In this document: positions 1 to 5,371 of the stretch, piece by piece
Layout: each line of letters begins with the position of its first letter
Numbering within the stretch: position 1 is the stretch's first letter
DNA from: Oscillospiraceae bacterium
Lineage (GTDB): Bacteria; Bacillota_A; Clostridia; Oscillospirales; Oscillospiraceae
Assembly: GCA_902789835.1 (NCBI GenBank)
Contig: CADAPN010000093.1
Coordinates: 1 to 7,294, forward strand
DNA: 7,294 nt
Reading direction: 5' to 3'
Position numbers and translations under genes: made by a program
The notes under the pieces: generated by a model
Told to the model about the DNA's origin: nothing
What the model saw: only the letters and a program-made list of their open reading frames with translations
Databases searched by the model: none

Positions 1-1
1 C

Positions 2-445
2 ACCATGTCCAGTGCCGCGACGCTCTCGGTTGCACTGGAAGGCGCCCGCAAGAGCAAGGTGCTTCGCCGTGACATGGTGGACTTCGGCATTCCGCTCTTC
101 GCCAACATCCACCTCTGCGGCTCCGTTCTCACCGAGGTTTTCTTCTGCATGACCATCTCGAAGATGCTCTACGGTCAGCTTCCTTCTATTGGAACGATGA
201 TCCTCTTCTGCGCGCTGCTCGCGGTCTTCGCCATCGGCGCTCCCGGTGTTCCGGGCGGCACGGTCATGGCCTCTCTTGGGCTTATCATCAGTGTGCTGGG
301 ATTTGACGATTCCGGCACGGCGCTGATGCTTGCGATCTTTGCCCTGCAGGACAGCTTCGGTACCGCCTGCAACGTCACCGGCGACGGCGCTTTGACGCTC
401 TTCCTCACCGGCTATGCCGAAAAACACCATATTACCGAAATCTGA
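2..445 (+). CDS. Dicarboxylate/amino acid:cation symporter (DAACS family), C-terminal fragment
   Basis: This is the last 147 codons of an integral membrane secondary transporter; the reading frame enters from the left edge, so the ATG at position 5 is internal. Family members move small carboxylates or amino acids inward with Na+ or H+. The fragment covers the second half of the transport core: a TM7-like segment around 80-165, a re-entrant HP2-like loop with the Pro-Gly motif GAPGVPGG (about 236-259), and TM8 with DSFGTACNVTGD (350-385), which aligns without gaps to the TM8 ligand-binding stretch of GltPh. Asp, Asn and Asp of TM8 are kept. The family signature NMDGT in TM7 is replaced by HLCGS (110-124), and the GltPh Arg397 position is Gly (359-361), so the substrate and coupling ion are not safely predicted. 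The gene ends at TGA 443-445, just before a strong terminator. Family assignment is secure; the substrate is unknown. Confidence 0.9.
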   Translation, partial: TMSSAATLSVALEGARKSKVLRRDMVDFGIPLFANIHLCGSVLTEVFFCMTISKMLYGQLPSIGTMILFCALLAVFAIGAPGVPGGTVMASLGLIISVLGFDDSGTALMLAIFALQDSFGTACNVTGDGALTLFLTGYAEKHHITEI

Positions 446-453
446 ATGTTTTA

Positions 454-490
454 AAGGTCCCCGCCTTCGGCGGGGACCTTGCTTTTTCTT
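454..490 (+). terminator. Rho-independent terminator after the symporter gene
   Basis: A perfect 12-bp inverted repeat (454-465 with 469-480) encloses a TTC loop and is followed at once by GCTTTTTCTT. It begins 8 nt after the symporter stop codon. The GC-rich stem plus T-tract is the classical intrinsic terminator form. On the opposite strand the stem is followed only by TAAAACATT, so it would be a weaker terminator for the converging SNF2 transcript. Confidence 0.93.
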
Positions 491-494
491 CTGT

Positions 495-530
495 TTATCC
501 CCCGCCGGAGGCGTGGGATAAGCTTTTCTT
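495..530 (+). terminator. Second hairpin with T-rich tail between the convergent genes
   Basis: The arms 495-501 and 515-521 pair perfectly over 7 bp (TTATCCC with GGGATAA). After one C/T mismatch, 503-506 pairs with 510-513 around a GGA loop. On the + strand GCTTTTCTTCTT follows, so it could act as a back-up terminator for the symporter transcript. On the - strand it lies 10 nt past the SNF2 stop, but the sequence after it is purine-rich, so there it may serve only as a 3'-end-stabilising stem or work together with hairpin 454-480. Confidence 0.6.
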
Positions 531-531
531 C

Positions 532-3500
532 TTATTGGATCATTTCCAGAAGATCCTCTCTCGTGAGCGACGAGAACGAGACCTGTTCCCCGCCGATAAT
601 CTCGTCGGCCAGGTTCAGCTTCTTCTCCTGGAGCTGCTGGATCTTCTCTTCGATTGAATCTTTCGCAATCAGCTTGAACACCGTGACCGGCTTCTGCTGG
701 CCGATCCGGTGGGCCCGGTCTGTCGCCTGGTTCTGTGCCGCGGCGTTCCACCACGGGTCATAGTGAATCACGATGTCCGCGCCGGTGAGGTTCAGGCCGG
801 TTCCGCCTGCCCGCAGGGAGATGAGAAACAGCGGCACATTTCCGTCGTTGAACGCCGAAACCAGACGCATCCGCTCCTTCTTCGGCGTCGCCCCGGTGAT
901 CTCGTAGTATGAGATTCCCTCCTGTCCCAGCCGCTCCTTCAGAAGATCGAGCATGCTCGTAAACTGAGAGAACAGCAGGATCCGGTGCTCGCCCTCCATG
1001 GCGCTGTGGACCAAGTCCATACAGGCCTCCATTTTGGCCGAGCCGCCCTCATAGTTTTCAAACAGCAGCGCTGGGTCGCAGCAGATCTGGCGGATCCGCG
1101 TAAGCTCGGCGAGGATCTGGATCTTGCTTTTGCGGAAGCTCTCGTCGCTCTCCTTTTCCAGAAGATTCTTCATCCGCAGCACCTGGGCGTCGTAGAGCTT
1201 CTGCTGCTCCTCCCCGAAGCGGACGATGTGCGACTCCTCCACCTTCTCCGGAAGATCCTTCAGCACCTCGGTTTTCAGTCTGCGCAGGATAAAGGGCGAC
1301 ACCATCCGTTTGAGGCGGAGCGAAGCCTCTTCGTTTCCCTCTTTTGCGATGGGCTTTTCCATCTCCTTGCGGAAGGTCTCATACCGGTACAGAAAGCCCG
1401 GCATCAGGAAATCAAAGATGCTCCACAGCTCGCTGAGCCGGTTTTCGATGGGCGTTCCGGTGAGGGCAAAGCGATGTTTGGCCCGAAGGACCTTCACGGC
1501 CTTGGCCGAGGCGGTGGACTGGTTCTTGATAAACTGCGCTTCATCCAGCACTTCATAGAGGAACATCTTCCCCTCATAGGCCTGCACATCACGCTTGAGA
1601 TGGTCATAGGAGCTGATAAGCACATCCCACTTTCCGCTGTGCTCGATGATTTCGCCGCGCTCGGCCTGGTTTCCTTCCACCGGGCAGACCGTGAGCTCCG
1701 GCGCAAACCGCTTGAATTCCTCCGCCCAGTTGTATACCAGAGACGCCGGGCAGATGATCAGGGAAGTACCGATGCTGCCCTCCTGCTTTTCGGCCAGAAG
1801 CACCGCGATGATCTGCAGGGTTTTTCCGAGGCCCATCTCATCGGCGAGAATTCCGCCGAATCCACAGCCCGCCAGGGTCCGCAGCCACTTGTAGCCGTAC
1901 ACCTGATAGCCGCGCAGGACCTGACTCAGCTCCTCCGGAATTTCGTAGTCCGAATCCTTGACCGCGTTGAAGTCCTTGATGAGCCGGCGATAATGCCGGT
2001 CCCGCGTGGTATAGATCTCCTGGGCGTTTTCCAGCATCTGCTCCAGATAGAGCGCCCGATAGGACGGCACGCTGACATCTCCGCTCAGCAGCTCTTTCCG
2101 GCTCAGCTGCAGCGTGTCCGTGAGGGCCGCCAGTTCTCCGATGCTCTCGTCCATGCGGATGAAATCACCGTTTTTCAGCCGGTGGTATTTCTTTTTCAGT
2201 TTATAGCTGTTCAGAATCTCGGCCAGCTCCGCCAGGGAAACATCCTCGGAGGAGATCTTCAGATCCATCAGCTCGCTCTCGACGGACACCCCGACCTGGA
2301 CACGGATGCTCTTCCGGACCGTCAGAGCGTCAAAGCGGTCGGTGCTCATCACCTCACCCATCCGCCAGAGGGCTTCCACGCCCTCCGTCAGGACGCGATA
2401 AACGCTGTCCTCATCGGGAGAGGAAGCGAGCGTACCGTCTTCCAGGAGTTCCGGGAAAAACTCCTCCACCCGGAGCAGCACCGTGCTCTCCCGAATCTGA
2501 TCCCGGAAGTCTGTCGATGTCATTCTCTGCGTCTGCCAGTCCGTCAGGGCAAAGCTCGCCCGGTCGCCGTAATCCGCCGTGGCTCTGCAGACCGGCGTCC
2601 CTTCCTCGACATCTAGGAAGAAACGGAAGCTGACTTCCGGCGGCAGGTATTGGAGAATCTCATCCCGGTCCGGCTCCGTGAGCGTCACGCTCTCGCTCAG
2701 TTCCGGTACAATGTGGTAATAGAAGTCGGTAAGGAAGTTTCTCCCGACATGCATATCCACCCAGCCGTGATCTGCCGCCGCCAGCAGCGGCTCCAGGGCG
2801 CGGGAATGCTCCCCGTCGATCCGGCTGAGCCGGTCGTCATCCAGGCAATAGTGGGCATGTACCCCTTCGAGGACGCGCGGGAGCCGTCCCCGCAGGATCA
2901 CGCCGTGAAAGGTTCCGTCCTCGGTCTCATCCTTGCGAAGTTCCAGCTCCATCGGCGGCGTTTCGCCGCTGACTTCGAGCCAGGTTTTGCCAGCGCTGCC
3001 GGTTTTCCGTTCGATGCGGCTGCCCAGCGCCAGTTCGTAAAAGTCGTCCAGCAGAGCGCCGTACAGGGTGATTCCCTGCAGTTTTTTCTGCCGGCCGTAG
3101 CTCTCTTCCTCATGGTGCTGCTTCTCCAGAACCGCCTGGCGAATCAGGTCATACCACTTTCGGTCCGTTTCGCCGAAGGTGTCGGAAGAGAAGTCCAGTC
3201 CGCCCTTGCTTCCCAGCGGGAACTCTCCTTCGTTCTGAACCGCTTCCACCAGGCTCTCGGGATTTCGCAGGACATAGAGCTTTTCATCTGTCCCGATGCG
3301 AAAGCCCAGCATCAGCTCGGCGTCTGTGTCTTCAATTCTCGGTTCCAGCCGGACCATACGTCCCGGCTTCCGGACTTCTTCGGTCTCCTCCTGCGCAGAG
3401 TCCGCCGCCGCGGTATTCCGGTAACGGCTCCAGAAGCTGTCCAGGAGTTTCCTGGCCTGCTGGTCGGTGGCATCCCAATAGCTCTTGTCTTTGAGTTCTT

Positions 3501-4188
3501 CGATGGTCTGAAGCAGGAGGGCGAGGCAGTGCTCGCAGATCTCCGTGCTCTCTCTGTCCACATAGTTGTTGTAGTAGCCTTTGCACCCGTACACCGGGCA
3601 GTTCATCCCGGTTACTCTGTCCCGGGAGACGGAGATGCGTACCGGATAATAGTTGCCGCTTTTGAGATAGCCCCTGGCAACCAGGACCTTTCCGCTGCTC
3701 CCGCGGTCCGTGCTGTAGCAGTTCTGCACTTCGACGTCGCGCAGCGTCCCGTCCTCCAGCAGCTTCTGCGCCTTCCGGTAGGTATCGGCATAGATCTCGA
3801 TGTTTCGGGTAAAGCGCTCGGGCATGTAGTAGCGGTATTCTCCCGTGGCAGCCGCTTCCGTGAAGGGATTGATTTTCACATGCCCCGGCATCATCGAGGA
3901 GGCTTTCTTCTCGCTTCGCGTGCCGGGAACTTCCCTCGCCACAATTTCATACAGTGTCGCCGCCATGTGCTTGCAGCGGCTTCCGTCCTGGGCGTAAGGG
4001 CACTCGCAGCTCATGAAGTCAACCCGGTCTCCCTGAATCCGGATCTGCACCTCGTACTCTTCTGTACCTTCCACGGAGGCGTAATAGAGGTCTCCGTCCT
4101 GGATCAGGGAGCGTACCTTATTCTTTTTGTAATACTCCCGTCCGCGCTGAAGAATCGCAGCAGAGAAGAGATGCTGCCACTGGAGCAT
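532..4188 (-). CDS. SWIM zinc-finger SNF2-family ATPase/helicase
   Basis: A 1218-residue Snf2-family protein, an ATP-driven nucleic-acid translocase probably acting on DNA in the cytoplasm; its cellular role in bacteria is poorly defined. The N-terminus has a SWIM finger, C61-x-C63-x8-C72-x-H74. A second SWIM-like cluster follows: C197-x4-C202-x15-C218-x-H220. The middle (about 330-740) fits the bacterial SNF2-associated region. The motor starts near residue 757 (LRGYQVYGYKWL). Walker A is DEMGLGKT (783-790), the Walker B variant is DEAQ (882-885) and motif III is TGTPIENR (910-917). The second RecA lobe has RILLFSQF (from 1069), an SLRAGGTGLNLTGAD segment and the arginine-finger motif DRAHRIGQ (1157-1164). 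All catalytic motifs are intact and the length is normal for this group. The ATG lies 1 nt after the rdgB stop (TGACATG) with GGAGG 9 nt upstream, which suggests translational coupling. It is the last gene of the operon and ends at TAA 534-532. Confidence 0.96.
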   Translation of the reverse strand: MLQWQHLFSAAILQRGREYYKKNKVRSLIQDGDLYYASVEGTEEYEVQIRIQGDRVDFMSCECPYAQDGSRCKHMAATLYEIVAREVPGTRSEKKASSMMPGHVKINPFTEAAATGEYRYYMPERFTRNIEIYADTYRKAQKLLEDGTLRDVEVQNCYSTDRGSSGKVLVARGYLKSGNYYPVRISVSRDRVTGMNCPVYGCKGYYNNYVDRESTEICEHCLALLLQTIEELKDKSYWDATDQQARKLLDSFWSRYRNTAAADSAQEETEEVRKPGRMVRLEPRIEDTDAELMLGFRIGTDEKLYVLRNPESLVEAVQNEGEFPLGSKGGLDFSSDTFGETDRKWYDLIRQAVLEKQHHEEESYGRQKKLQGITLYGALLDDFYELALGSRIERKTGSAGKTWLEVSGETPPMELELRKDETEDGTFHGVILRGRLPRVLEGVHAHYCLDDDRLSRIDGEHSRALEPLLAAADHGWVDMHVGRNFLTDFYYHIVPELSESVTLTEPDRDEILQYLPPEVSFRFFLDVEEGTPVCRATADYGDRASFALTDWQTQRMTSTDFRDQIRESTVLLRVEEFFPELLEDGTLASSPDEDSVYRVLTEGVEALWRMGEVMSTDRFDALTVRKSIRVQVGVSVESELMDLKISSEDVSLAELAEILNSYKLKKKYHRLKNGDFIRMDESIGELAALTDTLQLSRKELLSGDVSVPSYRALYLEQMLENAQEIYTTRDRHYRRLIKDFNAVKDSDYEIPEELSQVLRGYQVYGYKWLRTLAGCGFGGILADEMGLGKTLQIIAVLLAEKQEGSIGTSLIICPASLVYNWAEEFKRFAPELTVCPVEGNQAERGEIIEHSGKWDVLISSYDHLKRDVQAYEGKMFLYEVLDEAQFIKNQSTASAKAVKVLRAKHRFALTGTPIENRLSELWSIFDFLMPGFLYRYETFRKEMEKPIAKEGNEEASLRLKRMVSPFILRRLKTEVLKDLPEKVEESHIVRFGEEQQKLYDAQVLRMKNLLEKESDESFRKSKIQILAELTRIRQICCDPALLFENYEGGSAKMEACMDLVHSAMEGEHRILLFSQFTSMLDLLKERLGQEGISYYEITGATPKKERMRLVSAFNDGNVPLFLISLRAGGTGLNLTGADIVIHYDPWWNAAAQNQATDRAHRIGQQKPVTVFKLIAKDSIEEKIQQLQEKKLNLADEIIGGEQVSFSSLTREDLLEMIQ

Positions 4189-4189
4189 G

Positions 4190-4771
4190 TCAGTCTGCCT
4201 CCAGCTTTCTCACCAGCTCATGCAGGGCGTTGGCCCGATGGCTGATGGCGTTCTTTTCCTCCGGGGACAGCTCCGCCGTGGTGCAGCCGCGTTCCGGCAG
4301 GATAAACAGCGGGTCATAGCCGAAGCCGTTGGTCCCCTTCCGCTCCGTTCCGATCTCTCCGTAAAGATATCCCTCGGCGGTCAGTTCCCTGCCGTCCGGG
4401 TATACCAGGGCCATGGCGCAGGTATAGTGCGCGCGCCGGTCGGAAGCGCCCGAGAGTTTCTCCAGCAGCAGGTCGTTGTTCGCCTCGTCGTCCCCGTGGA
4501 CGCCTGCGAAGCGCGCCGAATAGATCCCCGGGGCGCCGCCCAGGGCATCTACACAGAGCCCGCTGTCGTCCGCCAGGGCACAGCAGCCGGAGATCTCCGC
4601 AATCTCCCGCGCCTTCTTCAGCGCGTTCTGCAGGAAGGTCTCTCCGTCCTCCACGGTCTCATGCTCGATCCCGGCTTCCCGCATGGAGAGGATCTCTCCG
4701 AAATGGTCTCCCAGAATCGCTTTGATTTCAATCAGCTTGTGGGTGTTGTTGCTCGCGATAATCAGCTTCAA
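4190..4771 (-). CDS. rdgB: XTP/dITP diphosphatase (RdgB/HAM1 family)
   Basis: A 193-residue cytoplasmic house-cleaning enzyme. The family hydrolyses dITP, XTP and ITP to monophosphate and pyrophosphate, keeping deaminated purines out of DNA and RNA. Visible signatures are the N-terminal phosphate-binding segment ASNNTHKLIE (6-15), EDGETF (41-46), ADDSGL (67-72) with the putative general-base Asp69, GAPGIYSARFAG (79-90), the base-recognition motif GFGYDPLF (149-156) and ISHRANAL (176-183). Length and motif order match the family throughout. The start codon is TTG (4771-4769), preceded by GGAGG with a 10-nt spacer. It is favoured because translation from it gives the usual N-terminus (MKLIIASNN) and no ATG or GTG fits. 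It begins 18 nt after the upstream 123-aa gene ends, and SNF2 begins 1 nt after its stop, so all three are almost certainly one transcript. Confidence 0.96.
   Translation of the reverse strand: MKLIIASNNTHKLIEIKAILGDHFGEILSMREAGIEHETVEDGETFLQNALKKAREIAEISGCCALADDSGLCVDALGGAPGIYSARFAGVHGDDEANNDLLLEKLSGASDRRAHYTCAMALVYPDGRELTAEGYLYGEIGTERKGTNGFGYDPLFILPERGCTTAELSPEEKNAISHRANALHELVRKLEAD
4198..4202 (-). promoter_or_regulatory. Ribosome binding site of the SNF2 gene inside the rdgB 3' end
   Basis: GGAGG on the - strand sits 9 nt before the SNF2 ATG and lies within the last codons of rdgB. With the TGACATG junction this supports the 4188 start and suggests that ribosomes finishing rdgB help to start SNF2. 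Confidence 0.75.
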
Positions 4772-4781
4772 TGTCTTGTTT

Positions 4782-4786
4782 CCTCC
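4782..4786 (-). promoter_or_regulatory. Ribosome binding site that fixes the TTG start of rdgB
   Basis: GGAGG on the - strand lies 10 nt before TTG 4771-4769, within the 18-nt gap after the preceding stop codon (4792-4790). There is no ATG or GTG in frame at a usable distance, so the site supports the rare TTG initiation codon. Confidence 0.75.
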
Positions 4787-4789
4787 GAT

Positions 4790-5161
4790 TCAGGCCGTCG
4801 CTTCGGGTTTTACAAATCCGGTGGTCACGCCATGGGCCGCAATCGCCGCGAGGGCGTCGTCCATGTCCTTCTCTTTCTCGCTCATGTAGTCGGCAAACTC
4901 CTTACCCTCGTGCACAAACACGACGCGATAATAGTACCAGTTTGCCTGTCCGCAGCACATCCGGCCCCTGGTCTCCTGGACGCGGATAAAGGCCCGGTCG
5001 ATATAGTCATAGGGGATGAATCTCGTCTTCAGGCCGTCACGGAAAAAGACGCCCAGATCGCCGACCCGGAGCTTGTCAAAGACTTTTGCCTGCTCGAAGT
5101 CCGCATTTACCTCCGCTGTGTCCACAGCTCCGTTCACCCCTGCAAATTTCTTCTCTGCCAT
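4790..5161 (-). CDS. Hypothetical protein, 123 aa, first gene of the rdgB-SNF2 operon
   Basis: I do not recognise a characterised family. The product is a small soluble protein without a signal peptide or membrane segment. The N-terminal 20 residues look polar and flexible. The middle has alternating hydrophobic residues typical of beta strands: GDLGVFF (34-40), TRFIPYDYIDRAFIR (46-60), and a strand-rich stretch NWYYYRVVFVHEGKEF (74-89) preceded by a Cys-Cys pair at 69-70. The end is helical (EKEKDMDDALAAIAAHG). A strand-rich barrel closed by a helix, as in PH-like domains, is possible but is only a guess from the pattern. The ATG at 5161 is chosen because AAAGGAGG lies 8 nt upstream. The frame stays open far upstream, including an in-frame ATG at 5203, but that ATG overlaps the predicted -10 box and the open frame is mostly an antisense shadow of the neighbouring gene. 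Confidence 0.85.
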   Translation of the reverse strand: MAEKKFAGVNGAVDTAEVNADFEQAKVFDKLRVGDLGVFFRDGLKTRFIPYDYIDRAFIRVQETRGRMCCGQANWYYYRVVFVHEGKEFADYMSEKEKDMDDALAAIAAHGVTTGFVKPEATA

Positions 5162-5169
5162 GGTGTCTG

Positions 5170-5177
5170 CCTCCTTT
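5170..5177 (-). promoter_or_regulatory. Strong ribosome binding site of the 123-aa gene
   Basis: AAAGGAGG on the - strand, 8 nt before ATG 5161-5159. It is a near-perfect anti-16S match and decides the start against longer in-frame alternatives such as the ATG at 5203-5201. Confidence 0.85.
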
Positions 5178-5194
5178 GGAAAAATATCTTTCTT

Positions 5195-5223
5195 ATAATA
5201 CATGGAAGCGCCGGAAAAAGCAA
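5195..5223 (-). promoter_or_regulatory. Sigma-A-type promoter for the leftward hyp-rdgB-SNF2 operon
   Basis: Read on the - strand, TTGCTT (5223-5218) is separated by 17 nt from TATTAT (5200-5195), about 33 nt before the start codon at 5161. The -10 box is one mismatch from consensus and the -35 keeps TTG. Transcription would begin near 5188, giving a short leader that holds the AAAGGAGG site. No second good promoter was seen within the operon. Confidence 0.6.
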
Positions 5224-5293
5224 GCGAGAACCGGGAAGCGCACCGGAAGAAACTCCGCCGGATTCCTGGCGCAGCGCAGAGCAAATCTGCTTG

Positions 5294-5322
5294 TTGATTG
5301 TCTTTCTGATCGATGATATAAT
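5294..5322 (+). promoter_or_regulatory. Extended -10 sigma-A promoter for the flavodiiron gene
   Basis: TTGATT (5294-5299), a 17-nt spacer and a perfect TATAAT (5317-5322) preceded by TGA (5314-5316), i.e. the TGn extended -10 element. Transcription should start near 5329-5330, leaving a leader of about 42 nt before ATG 5372. It is the best promoter in the window and diverges from the leftward promoter about 70 bp away. Confidence 0.85.
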
Positions 5323-5339
5323 AAGATGCTAATTGAACG

Positions 5340-5366
5340 GTCCGCTCTTTCGCGGACGGAAAGGAG
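5340..5366 (+). promoter_or_regulatory. Leader hairpin and ribosome binding site of the flavodiiron gene
   Basis: GTCCGC (5340-5345) pairs with GCGGAC (5352-5357) around a TCTTTC loop. The ribosome binding site AAAGGAG (5360-5366) begins two bases after the stem and is 5 nt from ATG 5372. The stem occupies the middle of the short leader. It does not cover the ribosome binding site, so it may act as a 5' stabiliser or ribosome standby structure. No known riboswitch class is recognised. Confidence 0.6.
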
Positions 5367-5371
5367 CTTTT

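Noticed and set aside
985..4245. Two long + strand open frames (985-2616 and 2650-4245) opposite the SNF2 gene
   Set aside because: They lie in the same antisense register of a well-supported gene, interrupted where a rare CTA codon occurs in SNF2. Their translations show no domain logic, and they arise from codon bias that avoids TTA, CTA and TCA.
5194..5208. Possible PerR-like operator (TTATAAT half-site)
   Set aside because: The first half-site is perfect, but the expected ATTATAA partner reads CATGGAA, about 3 of 7 matches. The half-site is explained by the leftward -10 box.
5290..5312. Possible Rex-type redox operator near TTGTTGATTG
   Set aside because: There is no inverted TTAACAA-like second half at the required spacing; the sequence is better explained as the -35 region.
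4187..5332. A 381-codon + strand frame opposite rdgB and the 123-aa gene
   Set aside because: It is a shadow of two genes with strong motif or ribosome-binding-site support, and it runs through the intergenic promoter region.
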